Positions 23,007-31,771 of a stretch of 64,000 nucleotides of DNA are shown one piece after another (the first letter of the stretch is position 1; each line of letters starts with the position of its first letter). The notes beneath the pieces were generated by a model. The model was not told the DNA's origin. It ran no database searches and saw only the letters and a list, made by a program, of their open reading frames with translations. The DNA is from an uncultured Colwellia sp. (GTDB lineage: Bacteria; Pseudomonadota; Gammaproteobacteria; Enterobacterales; Alteromonadaceae), in the NCBI GenBank assembly GCA_913062815.1, contig CAJXWZ010000020.1, positions 1 to 64,000 of the forward strand, written 5' to 3'. Position numbers and translations under genes: made by a program.

Positions 23007-25190
23007 ATGGATGTTTCTTTATTACTCGATTCTTTAAATGATAAACAACGTGAGGTTGTTGCTGCGCCGAAGCAAAACATGCTGGTTTTAGCCGGCGCTG
23101 GCTCAGGCAAAACCCGCGTACTGGTACAACGTATTGCTTGGTTGATGCAAGTGGAGCAAGCCGCTCCTCATTCAATTTTGGCGGTTACCTTTACTAATAA
23201 AGCGGCAGCAGAAATGCGTGCACGGGTTGAGCAAGTAACGGGCGGGAATACTCATGGTATGTGGATAGGCACGTTCCATGGTTTAGCCCATCGCTTGTTA
23301 AGAATGCACTTTCAAGAAGCCAAACTCCCGCAAAGCTTTCAAGTACTCGATAGTGATGATCAATTACGTTTAATTAAACGTATTGTTCGTTCGTTAGAAT
23401 TAGATGAAAAAAAATGGCCAGCAAAACAATTTGTTTGGTATATCAACGGGAAAAAAGATGAAGGTTTGAGACCACAACATATAGATGCGCAGTTTGATCC
23501 AAGCGAAGCGGTTTTTGTAAAGGTTTACCAGGCTTATCAAGATACGTGTGATAGAGCAGGCTTAGTTGATTTTGCTGAATTGCTACTGCGTGCCCATGAA
23601 CTATGGCTAAATAATCCAGCATTGTTAGCTCATTATCAACAACGTTTTGGCCATATTTTGGTTGATGAGTTTCAAGACACCAATGCCATTCAATATGCAT
23701 GGCTAACATTACTGGGTAAAGCGCAATCTAAAGTAATGATAGTGGGTGATGATGATCAATCTATTTATGGATGGCGCGGTGCTCGTATTGAGAACATTGA
23801 ACGTTTTACTAATGAGTTTGAGCAAGCGCAAACCATTCGCTTAGAGCAAAATTATCGCTCTACAGCGAATATTCTTAATGCCGCTAATAAATTGATTAGT
23901 AATAATAATAATAGATTGGGCAAAGAGTTGTGGACAGATGATAAAGCTGGCGAAAAAATTTCTTTATACACAGCCTTTAATGAAATAGATGAAGCACGTT
24001 TTATTTCTGGGCGGATAAAGCAATGGCGTGAAGATGGTGGCAAGCTTGATGAAGTCGCAATATTATATCGTTCAAATGCTCAATCTCGATTGCTAGAGGA
24101 AGCTTTACTACAAGGACATTTGCCTTATCGTATTTATGGTGGTCAGCGCTTCTTCGAACGGCAAGAAATTAAAGACGCTTTAGCCTATATGCGGTTAATT
24201 AATAACCGAGATGATGATGCGGCGTTTGAGCGGGTCATTAACACACCAACGCGAGGTATAGGTAATCAAACAGTAGCATTAATTCGTGATGCTGCTCGCA
24301 GTTTACAAGTAACTTTATGGCAAGCTTGTCAGCAGATGTTGCAAGCTGAGCAATTGAAGGGACGTAGTGCTAAAACTATTACGAATTTTATCAACTTAAT
24401 TGATCAGCTCGAAGATGATTCATCAGATTTAGATCTTGATCAACAGACTAACTTTGTTATCAGTCATTCTGGTTTGAAAGCTATGTACCAAGCTGAAAAA
24501 GGTGAGCGTGCAGAGCAGCGTATTGAAAATTTAAATGAGCTGGTCACTGCGTGTCAAACCTTTAAAAGTGAACCTATTGCTGATCAAGAGTTTATTGAAG
24601 AACAAACGCCATTAACCGCTTTTTTAACCCATGCGGCACTCGAATCTGGTGAATCACAAGCGGATGAATTTGAAGCAGCAGTGCAATTAATGACTATGCA
24701 CTCGGCTAAAGGCCTAGAGTTTCCGTTGGTGTTTATTGCTGGACTTGAAGAAGGCATGTTTCCTTCTCAGCAGTCAGTAGAGGAAATTGGACGTTTAGAA
24801 GAAGAGCGTCGTTTATGTTATGTAGGCATGACAAGAGCGATGAATAAGCTATACTTATGTCATGCAGAAAGTCGCCGCATATATGGTCAAGAGAAGTTTC
24901 ATAAAGCTAGTCGCTTTTTACGTGAGTTACCTGAAAACTGTATAGAAGAAATTCGTATGCAAAGTCAGATAACCAAACCAAAATCCGTTGGAAAGTTTTC
25001 AAATACCTTCACCATGGAAAATTTTGCTAACAGTGGCTTTAAGCTAGGCCAACAAGTAAAACATGCCAAATTTGGTGAAGGCGTGGTATTAAATTATGAA
25101 GGTAGTGCTCAACCTAGGATCCAAGTGAATTTTGAAGAGGTCGGGTGTAAGTGGCTGATGGTTGAATATGCAAATTTACAGGCGATTTAA
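23007..25190 (+). CDS. uvrD: DNA helicase II UvrD
   Basis: UvrD is the 3'-5' superfamily 1 helicase of nucleotide-excision and mismatch repair. The 727-residue protein shows LAGAGSGKTRVL (Walker A), FTNKAAAEMR, DEFQDTN, GDDDQSIYGWRGA, LEQNYRS, VQLMTMHSAKGLEFP and YVGMTRA, followed by the C-terminal Tudor-like tail (GQQVKHAKFGEGVVLN). The frame is open from 22968, but E. coli UvrD starts MDVSYLLDSLND, matching MDVSLLLDSLND at 23007, which also has AAGG upstream. A LexA box precedes it. Confidence 0.97.
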   Translation: MDVSLLLDSLNDKQREVVAAPKQNMLVLAGAGSGKTRVLVQRIAWLMQVEQAAPHSILAVTFTNKAAAEMRARVEQVTGGNTHGMWIGTFHGLAHRLLRMHFQEAKLPQSFQVLDSDDQLRLIKRIVRSLELDEKKWPAKQFVWYINGKKDEGLRPQHIDAQFDPSEAVFVKVYQAYQDTCDRAGLVDFAELLLRAHELWLNNPALLAHYQQRFGHILVDEFQDTNAIQYAWLTLLGKAQSKVMIVGDDDQSIYGWRGARIENIERFTNEFEQAQTIRLEQNYRSTANILNAANKLISNNNNRLGKELWTDDKAGEKISLYTAFNEIDEARFISGRIKQWREDGGKLDEVAILYRSNAQSRLLEEALLQGHLPYRIYGGQRFFERQEIKDALAYMRLINNRDDDAAFERVINTPTRGIGNQTVALIRDAARSLQVTLWQACQQMLQAEQLKGRSAKTITNFINLIDQLEDDSSDLDLDQQTNFVISHSGLKAMYQAEKGERAEQRIENLNELVTACQTFKSEPIADQEFIEEQTPLTAFLTHAALESGESQADEFEAAVQLMTMHSAKGLEFPLVFIAGLEEGMFPSQQSVEEIGRLEEERRLCYVGMTRAMNKLYLCHAESRRIYGQEKFHKASRFLRELPENCIEEIRMQSQITKPKSVGKFSNTFTMENFANSGFKLGQQVKHAKFGEGVVLNYEGSAQPRIQVNFEEVGCKWLMVEYANLQAI

Positions 25191-25211
25191 TAAATATAAT
25201 AAGGGACAAAA

Positions 25212-26471
25212 ATGTCACAACGATTATTAGTAGTAGAAGACAGTAAACCTATCGCAACTGTAATTAAGCAAATTGCGCAATCGTTAAACTATGAGGTAGT
25301 TGTTGCGACAACATTGGCACAAGTTGAAGAGATTCTCTCAGGCGACACCGACTTTTTTGCTGCTACGGTTGATTATGCATTACCTGATGCCGTTGATGGT
25401 GAGGCGATTGGTTGTGTATTATCGCACGGTATTCAAAGTGTGGTGATGACCGGAAAAATGGATGATGCTACCAGACAGAAAATACTAGCTCAACCGGTGA
25501 TAGACTATATTCCGAAAGAGAATAGCCAAGCTTTTTTATATTTAAAGCGTATTTTGCATTGGCAACAAACGAATAATAATAATGCTATTTTAGTGGTAGA
25601 CGACTCTTCTTCTGCCCGTAACCATATCGTGGAATTATTGAAGCGCCGCAATTTTGTTGTTCATACCGCGAATAATGGTGTGCAAGCTTTGGAAAAATTG
25701 CAGCAGCATAAAGACATTAAAATGGTTATTACCGATTTAGAAATGCCAGAAATGGATGGTATTACCCTGACTAATGAAATCCGCAAGAAGTACGCGCGTG
25801 AACAGTTAGCCGTTATTGGTATTTCAGGTGCAGAAAACGGTATTCATTCAGCACGCTTTATTAAAAATGGTGCAGATGATTTCTTGCGCAAACCCTTCTG
25901 CCCTGAAGAGTTTTATTGCCGCATTACCCAAAACATTGAAAGTTTGAATAATATTGCTCAAATACAACATGCAGCGAATACTGACTATTTAACGGATTTA
26001 GCCAATAGGCGATCTTTTTTCCGCAATGCTGAGCAACGTATTGCAGAGTATAAAAAACGAAATATTCATTATTGTTTAGCCGTGTTAGACATAGATTATT
26101 TTAAAAAAGTGAATGACAGTTATGGCCATGATGCCGGTGATCAGGTGCTAAAAGTATTAGCTCTATATTTAAGGAAGCACTTTGGCGCTGGATTAACTGC
26201 CCGCTTAGGCGGTGAAGAGTTTTCAATGCTATTGCACGGTGTTGATAGTGATCAACTTTACAATAAACTCGATGATTTCCGTCGAGAACTTTCTGTATCA
26301 ACGATTCCTGCAGGCGATACGCATATATCTATTAGTGTTAGTATCGGTGCGGTATTTGATAGCCCCGAAGTGCTTTCTAAACAAATGAATGAGGCAGATA
26401 ATGCGCTGTATTACGCAAAGGAACATGGACGAAATCAGGTAGTTATTTCAGGTGCAGAGGAACATGAGTAA
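25212..26471 (+). CDS. Double-receiver diguanylate cyclase (PleD-like)
   Basis: A response regulator whose output is c-di-GMP. The 419-residue protein has two receiver domains (about 1-115 with VVEDSKP and a phospho-acceptor in TVDYALPD; about 128-245 with VVDDSSSARN and ITDLEMPEMDG) and a C-terminal GGDEF domain with GGEEF in ARLGGEEFSMLL. The inhibitory RxxD site, expected five residues before GGEEF, is absent (FGAG), unlike the other two cyclases in this window. No partner histidine kinase lies beside it. It starts 21 bases after uvrD. Confidence 0.9.
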   Translation: MSQRLLVVEDSKPIATVIKQIAQSLNYEVVVATTLAQVEEILSGDTDFFAATVDYALPDAVDGEAIGCVLSHGIQSVVMTGKMDDATRQKILAQPVIDYIPKENSQAFLYLKRILHWQQTNNNNAILVVDDSSSARNHIVELLKRRNFVVHTANNGVQALEKLQQHKDIKMVITDLEMPEMDGITLTNEIRKKYAREQLAVIGISGAENGIHSARFIKNGADDFLRKPFCPEEFYCRITQNIESLNNIAQIQHAANTDYLTDLANRRSFFRNAEQRIAEYKKRNIHYCLAVLDIDYFKKVNDSYGHDAGDQVLKVLALYLRKHFGAGLTARLGGEEFSMLLHGVDSDQLYNKLDDFRRELSVSTIPAGDTHISISVSIGAVFDSPEVLSKQMNEADNALYYAKEHGRNQVVISGAEEHE

Positions 26472-26505
26472 CCGTATTTTAGTTAATTTTCTTTAGTATG
26501 CAATC

Positions 26506-26531
26506 AAGTGGTCAAATGTCTTTGGCCACTT
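26506..26531 (+). terminator. Hairpin after the PleD-like gene
   Basis: AAGTGGTCAAA pairs with TTTGGCCACTT (11 bp, one G-T) around a TGTC loop, 34 bases after the stop. The T-run is missing, so it may be a weak terminator or an end that protects the transcript. Confidence 0.45.
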
Positions 26532-26591
26532 ATACCGTCCTTTGTTTATAGATTCATGTGACAGCAATATTACACTGTATAAAAATTAATT

Positions 26592-26789
26592 TTAAATTCT
26601 TTCAAACAGTTCATCGATTTCTATATCAAGATAATCACAAAGCTGATCAATGACTTCTAAATCTATTCTTGATGCTGTTTCGTTATATAGTCGAGTAATA
26701 GTACCTCTATTCAAACCGGTATCTCTGGCAACATCGGCTATTTTTAAACGTTTTTCGCCCATAATTATTGATAGATAACATTTAATCAT
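26592..26789 (-). CDS. Small Cro/CI-type HTH regulator
   Basis: A 65-residue single-domain DNA-binding protein of the YozG-like Cro/CI group: MIKCYLSIIMGEKRLKIADVA, recognition helix in TGLNRGTITRLYNE, then LEVIDQLCDYLDIEIDELFE. The frame extends to 26828, but family members begin at MIKC, so I use 26789. It stands alone, on the core side of the tRNA gene where the genomic island is inserted. Target unknown. Confidence 0.8.
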   Translation of the reverse strand: MIKCYLSIIMGEKRLKIADVARDTGLNRGTITRLYNETASRIDLEVIDQLCDYLDIEIDELFERI

Positions 26790-26991
26790 ATGTTCTGCAG
26801 TAAAGTAAAATTGACTATAGCAGGCCAATTTATCAAAAAGACAAGTAGTTTACTAGTAGTCATTCTATTAATTATTATAGTCTGCAGAAGGTTATCTAGC
26901 GCTATCAAAGATTATTATGTGCTCTATTAAATCGTTTTGATTAAGGAGGAACATGTTTGGTAGGGATGTATGAAGATAATTATTAGTACCA

Positions 26992-27020
26992 TTGAACGTA
27001 AACTAGCGGTCTATTATATA
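26992..27020 (+). promoter_or_regulatory. Candidate promoter of tRNA-Arg
   Basis: TTGAAC and TATATA are spaced by 17 bases, a good sigma-70 match, and would start RNA about 68 bases before the tRNA. A TATAGAATG at 27072 is closer but lacks a clear -35 box. Confidence 0.35.
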
Positions 27021-27094
27021 GGCAAGGAATAAACTTTATGAATTAATTTCTGGTATTCGCAATTGGGTTTTTATAGAATGCTTTTCTTCAAACA

Positions 27095-27171
27095 CCACCC
27101 GTAGCTCAGCTGGATAGAGCGATGCCCTCCGGAGGCATAGGTCACAGGTTCGACTCCTGTCGGGTGGGCCA
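27095..27171 (+). tRNA. tRNA-Arg, anticodon CCG
   Basis: A complete 77-base tRNA: acceptor stem CCACCCG/CGGGTGG, D-loop AGCTCAGCTGGATAGAGC, anticodon loop CTCCGGA (anticodon CCG) between ATGCC and GGCAT, T-arm with GGTTCGACTCC, discriminator G and an encoded CCA. It closely resembles E. coli argX. Its 3' part is the insertion site of the element that follows, and the inserted DNA restores the gene. Confidence 0.97.
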
Positions 27172-27173
27172 TT
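27152..27173 (+). repeat. attL, left direct repeat of the element
   Basis: The last 20 bases of the tRNA-Arg gene plus two T. Identical over 22 bases to the copy at 38445-38466; the bases on either side differ. Confidence 0.9.
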
Positions 27174-27300
27174 TTTGTAATGCTTCGGTCTAATTAACAC
27201 CAAACGACACACCTAACAAAACTAAAAAACCTTTAAATACAGTGCCAAGTAACCTGTTCTAGCTTTTTTTAGAGTTGATTAACTCACTCTTAATAGCTAC

Positions 27301-27318
27301 CCTCATTGCTACCCAGAT
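27301..27318 (+). repeat. Subterminal repeat, left copy
   Basis: CCCTCATTGCTACCCAGA, repeated exactly at 38373-38390. It lies 127 bases inside attL and 46 bases before the integrase start. Position suggests an arm-type binding site for the integrase, but this is inference. Confidence 0.6.
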
Positions 27319-27363
27319 TCTATTTTATAAAATCTTGTAAAATTTTACATTTCGAGGGATACA

Positions 27364-28620
27364 ATGGCTAATTCAACTAAGCAATTAACAGCTACCGAAG
27401 TAGATACTGCAAAACTCAAAGAAAAAGAATATTCTTTATTCGATGGCAATGGCTTGTCTTTAAGGGTACGCCCTAAAGGTAAATCATGGCGTTTTAGTTA
27501 CGCCCTTCCTTATAGCAAGAAAAGAGTTAGTATCAGCTATGGTTGCTACGGCAAAAGTGAAGAAGAAGGCTTGACCCTCAAAGAAGCAAGAGCAATGGCT
27601 ATTCGAGATAAAAAGTTGCTGGCGCAAAAAATAGACCCCAAAGAATTTCGAGTAAAAAAAGAGCGCGAAGAAAGCGCGGCATTAAAAAATACGTTTCGCT
27701 TAGTTGCATTGAGCTGGTTCGATATAAAAAAAACTACGCTTGCAGATAAAACAGCAAAAAATTTACTTAGCTCATTAAACAATCATTTGTTCCCAGCTCT
27801 GGGGTCCGTGCCTATTCACAACCTAACAGCGGTAAGTGTTATCAACGCATTAAAGCCATTAGCAGACAAAGGAAATGCTGAGAGCGTCAGTAAACTATGT
27901 CAGCGTATTAACAACATAATGACTTTTGCTCTAAATACTGGAATTATCGATACAAACCGATTATCGGGCATTAAAGAAGCATTCACAGCACCTGTAGTTG
28001 TTAACAGACCTGCTATAAAGCCCGAAGAGCTTCCCGAATTAATGAAAAAACTAACAACCGCCAACATTAAGCAAACGACAAGATGCTTAATCGAGTTTCA
28101 ATTACATACTATGGTACGACCGAGTGAAGCTGCCGGCGCTAAGTGGTCGGAGTTAGATTTTGATAAAAAAGTCTGGACTATCCCAGCGGAACGAATGAAA
28201 AAAAGAAATTCTCATGTAGTACCACTAACAGAGCAAGTTTTAACTTTATTAAATATCATGCAAGCAGCTTGCTCTAACTCAGAATATGTATTCCCAGCCG
28301 ATAGAAAAGCAAACAAACACGCGAACAAAGAAACAGTTAACTCAGCATTAAAGAGAATGGGTTATAAAGATCGACTATGTGGTCACGGATTACGAACCGT
28401 AGCTAGCACTACATTAAACGAACAGGCGCATGACTTTGACATCATAGAGGCAGCTTTGGCGCACGTGCAGCAAGGTGTACGAGGAATATACAACAGAACT
28501 GATTATATAGAACGTAGAAGGGTGATGATGACCTACTGGTCAAATCATATCGATAGTGCCGCTACTGGTAACATGAGCTTATCTGGTACGGTTAAAGGTC
28601 TTAAAGTAGTGAATGGATAA
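27364..28620 (+). CDS. int: P4-type tyrosine integrase
   Basis: Site-specific recombinase that should insert and excise the element at tRNA-Arg. The 418-residue protein has the N-terminal arm-binding domain of P4-type integrases (LKEKEYSLFDGNGLSLRVRPKGKSW is its signature region), a core-binding domain (about 105-200) and the catalytic domain. Catalytic residues are visible: Arg in TMVRPSEAAG, HxxR in GHGLRTVAS, the second His in LAHVQQGV and the nucleophile Tyr in YNRTDYIERR. It reads inward from attL, the standard layout. The sequence looks intact. Confidence 0.95.
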   Translation: MANSTKQLTATEVDTAKLKEKEYSLFDGNGLSLRVRPKGKSWRFSYALPYSKKRVSISYGCYGKSEEEGLTLKEARAMAIRDKKLLAQKIDPKEFRVKKEREESAALKNTFRLVALSWFDIKKTTLADKTAKNLLSSLNNHLFPALGSVPIHNLTAVSVINALKPLADKGNAESVSKLCQRINNIMTFALNTGIIDTNRLSGIKEAFTAPVVVNRPAIKPEELPELMKKLTTANIKQTTRCLIEFQLHTMVRPSEAAGAKWSELDFDKKVWTIPAERMKKRNSHVVPLTEQVLTLLNIMQAACSNSEYVFPADRKANKHANKETVNSALKRMGYKDRLCGHGLRTVASTTLNEQAHDFDIIEAALAHVQQGVRGIYNRTDYIERRRVMMTYWSNHIDSAATGNMSLSGTVKGLKVVNG

Positions 28621-28739
28621 TACTAAAATGAATCAATTGGTAATATTAGTGATGACAAATTTTAGCCGTGCAGAACTAATCACAGAGCAATTTGTAAAGC
28701 AAGTGGTGAACAATTATTCGACTTGGAGATGTTGCGTAA

Positions 28740-29633
28740 ATGGCTAAAGCTAATAATAAATATGTTTTTGAAAAGCCTGATTGGTTTAATAATGAAAATT
28801 ATGAAAATAATCCGTTTTCTAAACCTTTAGAAATAGCACAGTACTTAACTTTTTATAACGCTGCTGCTGTTGCGTTTAAATATTATCAACGAGAACATGA
28901 AATTGACTCCTACAAAAAACTCTTATCAGTAATTGAAAAAGACAAGATCAAAACAGGCGATGATGGAAAAACAGAATGGAAAAGTATAGAGTCACACCTA
29001 TCCAATTTGAAAGATAAATATCTCCCTATTGATGAGCGCAAAGGATTAACACCGCGAGCTGGAGGAGGGTGTTCACGTTGTGGTGACTTTCAAGGTATAG
29101 ACTACTCAAATGGCATTGCAACCCTGACTAATCAGATAGATACCGTTGATGATAAAGTTGACGGTATTGTAGAGCTGTTTAGCTGGGGTGACGGGGTCGA
29201 TGTCAAAGTGCGATTAGACATGATACTAGAATCAGGTGGAGAACCAATGATGGCTAACGATCAGTTGATGGGATTAGAAAAAACATATTTATCGATTGAT
29301 TTAGAAGCTGAAAATAGTGACCTTATTAAGAGCTTTAGAAATTTATTATTTAAGCTTAGACGTCAACAAGGAGGATATGTTGAACGACTACAGAGCACAT
29401 ATGACAAAATAAGATTGCATAAAAGTATTCAAATTCTAGACCTTAAACTTTACGCTAGTCTAATAGGTCAAGATTGCCCAGCCCCATTTTTGTTAAAAAA
29501 CTTATTTCCTGCAAAATTTGAAATTCACAAAGTTGGCGATAGAGCACCTAGCGATTGGTTTGAAAAAATTATCAAACCTCATCTATTTACCATTACAAAA
29601 GTTGCATTTATCGATCAAATTAGAAAGTTGTAA
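28740..29633 (+). CDS. Unknown island protein next to integrase
   Basis: A 297-residue soluble protein with no signal peptide or membrane segment. The N-terminus (FEKPDWFNNENYENNPFSKPLEIAQYLTFYNAAA has been read as its opening, in shorter pieces PDWFNNENY and LEIAQYLTFYNAA) suggests a helical fold; a CSRCGD pair of cysteines sits near residue 110. I do not recognise it with certainty; it may belong to the DUF6387-type proteins often found beside integrases, but I could not check. Ribosome site GGAG lies about 11 bases before the ATG. Confidence 0.7.
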   Translation: MAKANNKYVFEKPDWFNNENYENNPFSKPLEIAQYLTFYNAAAVAFKYYQREHEIDSYKKLLSVIEKDKIKTGDDGKTEWKSIESHLSNLKDKYLPIDERKGLTPRAGGGCSRCGDFQGIDYSNGIATLTNQIDTVDDKVDGIVELFSWGDGVDVKVRLDMILESGGEPMMANDQLMGLEKTYLSIDLEAENSDLIKSFRNLLFKLRRQQGGYVERLQSTYDKIRLHKSIQILDLKLYASLIGQDCPAPFLLKNLFPAKFEIHKVGDRAPSDWFEKIIKPHLFTITKVAFIDQIRKL

Positions 29634-29740
29634 TACCATTACGAGGCTTTCTATTATAGAGAAAGCTTCTACAGACCTCCCGTTACCCATCTGTTTTAAT
29701 TAAATCTCATTTAACATTAAAACAAACGGGAAAACGCTTA

Positions 29741-29941
29741 ATGATTTCTGACACTCAACCTCAACAGTCACCTATATTGGATTCAAATGGCGCTTGCGCA
29801 TACGCCAATATTAGTAAATCGACAATGTACAAACTTATTGCCAAAGGGGAATTCGCTACAAGGGTTCGTATAGGACGGAATAAAATAGGATTTTTTGTTA
29901 ACGATATAAATACTTGGCTCGAATCTAGGAAGGGGGTGTAA
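29741..29941 (+). CDS. AlpA-like regulator / excisionase
   Basis: A 66-residue winged-helix protein of the AlpA/MerR-like group: ACAYANISKSTMYKLIAKGEF is the helix-turn-helix, RVRIGRNKIGFFVNDINTWLESR the wing. In P4 and related elements AlpA activates integrase expression or acts as excision factor. It heads a tight group with the next two genes (two-base gap, then overlap), which probably forms the element's control operon. Confidence 0.85.
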   Translation: MISDTQPQQSPILDSNGACAYANISKSTMYKLIAKGEFATRVRIGRNKIGFFVNDINTWLESRKGV

Positions 29942-29943
29942 TC

Positions 29944-30336
29944 ATGACTCTATCTACACAACAGGAGTTAGCCCTTGCCGAGTTTAATGCTACGGCAGAA
30001 GAAGCTTTATTTCCAGAGACCTTGATGAAGGTCTGGTGCGAAGACTTTTTAATTGATGAAAATAAGATTCGTCCGGATTTTGAGACACGAATAGTCGAGT
30101 TGGCGAAGGGCTGTCACGACAAATTTATAGCCGAATACTCTCGCGGAATAGCATGGCTATGTGTCATGTATGCAGGTTTAATCGACGTTGAATTGATTGC
30201 CAAGCTTAAGCTGATACCGCTATTTAAAAAGCACTACAACGAGTTTGATATTGAGCTAAATTTTGAAGATGCTGTAAAGGAAGGAAATAAATACTTTCCT
30301 GATGATAAATTCGAAATGATAGGAGAACTTCTATAA
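29944..30336 (+). CDS. Unknown island protein, 130 residues
   Basis: A small soluble protein (130 residues, acidic, largely helical by composition) with no motif I recognise. It starts two bases after the AlpA-like stop and overlaps the next start by one base, so the three are likely translated together. Its place between two DNA-binding-type proteins suggests a role in control or replication of the element, without direct evidence. Confidence 0.65.
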   Translation: MTLSTQQELALAEFNATAEEALFPETLMKVWCEDFLIDENKIRPDFETRIVELAKGCHDKFIAEYSRGIAWLCVMYAGLIDVELIAKLKLIPLFKKHYNEFDIELNFEDAVKEGNKYFPDDKFEMIGELL

Positions 30337-30584
30337 TGTCTAAAAAATATGACATACCAGCCGCAGTAGGCGCTTCTTATCTAACAATGAATGCTAGATT
30401 GATTAACTGGGTATATGGGCTACAAGATAATCGAGTAGGTAGAAGGTTCAATGAAATTGGCGTCATTCCATTCGAAAAAATCGATAATCAAATCTATTAC
30501 AATATGAAGGATCTTGAGTTGGTTGCGGAGGAGTTCAAGTTACACGAACTTTTTGATAAACCGTTCACAAAGCTATTTGATTAG
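30336..30584 (+). CDS. Small unknown island protein, possibly DNA-binding
   Basis: An 82-residue protein that overlaps the preceding stop (TAATG). The N-terminus MSKKYDIPAAVGASYLTMN resembles the opening of small winged-helix regulators, and the segment IPFEKIDNQIYYNMKDLELVAEEF fits the wing-plus-helix of such proteins, but no firm family match is visible. A strong terminator follows it, which closes this operon. Confidence 0.6.
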   Translation: MSKKYDIPAAVGASYLTMNARLINWVYGLQDNRVGRRFNEIGVIPFEKIDNQIYYNMKDLELVAEEFKLHELFDKPFTKLFD

Positions 30585-30605
30585 GTTAGTTAAATAGGTC
30601 CCAAT

Positions 30606-30656
30606 TGAAGGGTATTTACCGATAAAAATCGCGAGTAAATACCCTTCAGTTTTTTA
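30606..30656 (+). terminator. Terminator of the AlpA operon
   Basis: TGAAGGGTATTTAC pairs perfectly with GTAAATACCCTTCA (14 bp), with an inner CGAT-ATCG pairing, followed by GTTTTTT. It lies 22 bases after the stop at 30584. Confidence 0.9.
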
Positions 30657-30693
30657 TGACATTTCCGTACCTTTTTATACTAAAAAACCATTT

Positions 30694-31647
30694 ATGAAAA
30701 TACCACTTAACCCTCGCATTGCACTGCATACAGCAAAAGTAGATTTAGGTCATTTATGCTTAAGCCCTATTGTGTATAAATACTTAACTATACTTAATCA
30801 AAAGAGTGCTAAAGCAAAGGTGTCAACCAAACACAAATCTACTACAGTAGAAAACTTGCTTAAGGGTTGCAAAAGAGAACAAATGACGGGTGAAGATCTA
30901 GTTAAGTTATTTGTTGCTATACCGCATAGAAATTGCAATCAAGTCAACGAAATAATACCCAGCCTTCATTTATCCTTTTCTCTACTATGGACTCAGCTGG
31001 CGCTCTTAGCCGATAATAAAAAAGAAAAGAAGCAGCTGTATCACGTAGTTGCAAATGTACCAGATAAGCTACGGGATAAAGCAATAGAAGCCTCGAGAAA
31101 GAAAACCCTAAAAACAACTATCATCAAAGAATTGTTACGCGACGCGATGAAAAAAATGCCTGCTGACATTAAGCTCTGGGCAGTGCTTGAAGTAGGAAAA
31201 CGACAGAAGCAAATGCACATTCATATAGTCGTAGCTTTAGACGAACCTCTAAAACAATTGCTAAAAGATTCCTTAAATAGGTTCAACTATGTGCCATTCA
31301 AAAACACTACCCAAATAGCTGGCGAGAATATACCTATCGATATTGGTGCGGCATACTATCTTGCTAAAACATTAAACGTAAGACACAGCGGTAGCAATAA
31401 TCTTTATGTCTCGCCGGCGCTAAATAAACAAAAAAGAGCTCTAGAAAGCAAATACAGGGACTTTATCGCAGAAAACAAACCTTTCTTGCTTAATAACAAA
31501 AAAGCCATTCAGAGATCACTACAGGCGCATGAGCAACAACGTAAAGATGCAACACCGAAGACTTATGAAGAGTGGGAAAACAAAAACCTAAACCAACATA
31601 CTGAAGAGTTAGACACGACGGTATTTTGGCAAGAAGTTGAAAGTTAG
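30694..31647 (+). CDS. Putative HUH-type replication protein
   Basis: A 317-residue protein with the two hallmarks of HUH endonucleases: HIH at 175-177 in MHIHIVVAL (metal-binding motif) and Tyr221/Tyr222 with Lys225 in YYLAKTL (nucleophile motif Yx2-3K). The region before (LWAVLEVGKRQKQ) fits motif I. HUH proteins nick DNA to start rolling-circle replication or transfer. The family name cannot be fixed by eye and overall similarity to known Rep proteins is not obvious. A perfect hairpin follows the gene at 31655-31676. Confidence 0.6.
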   Translation: MKIPLNPRIALHTAKVDLGHLCLSPIVYKYLTILNQKSAKAKVSTKHKSTTVENLLKGCKREQMTGEDLVKLFVAIPHRNCNQVNEIIPSLHLSFSLLWTQLALLADNKKEKKQLYHVVANVPDKLRDKAIEASRKKTLKTTIIKELLRDAMKKMPADIKLWAVLEVGKRQKQMHIHIVVALDEPLKQLLKDSLNRFNYVPFKNTTQIAGENIPIDIGAAYYLAKTLNVRHSGSNNLYVSPALNKQKRALESKYRDFIAENKPFLLNNKKAIQRSLQAHEQQRKDATPKTYEEWENKNLNQHTEELDTTVFWQEVES

Positions 31648-31654
31648 ATAATTA

Positions 31655-31676
31655 AGTAAGTCAATTTTGACTTACT
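31655..31676. repeat. Perfect hairpin after the HUH gene
   Basis: AGTAAGTCAA and TTGACTTACT pair over 10 bp around two bases. There is no T-run after it (ACAAC), so it is not a typical terminator. It could be the target of the HUH protein, but that is inference. Confidence 0.5.
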
Positions 31677-31771
31677 ACAACACCAATAAAAACAACCGGT
31701 TATACATAATAGCACGGGCTTGACACAATACCCATAGGCAAAGGTAAGATTCTTTTTTTTTAGGAGTAATT

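Noticed and set aside
28628..28747. 39-codon frame between integrase and the 297-residue gene
   Set aside because: It overlaps the next start by eight bases, which could mean coupling, but it has no good ribosome site and no recognisable product.
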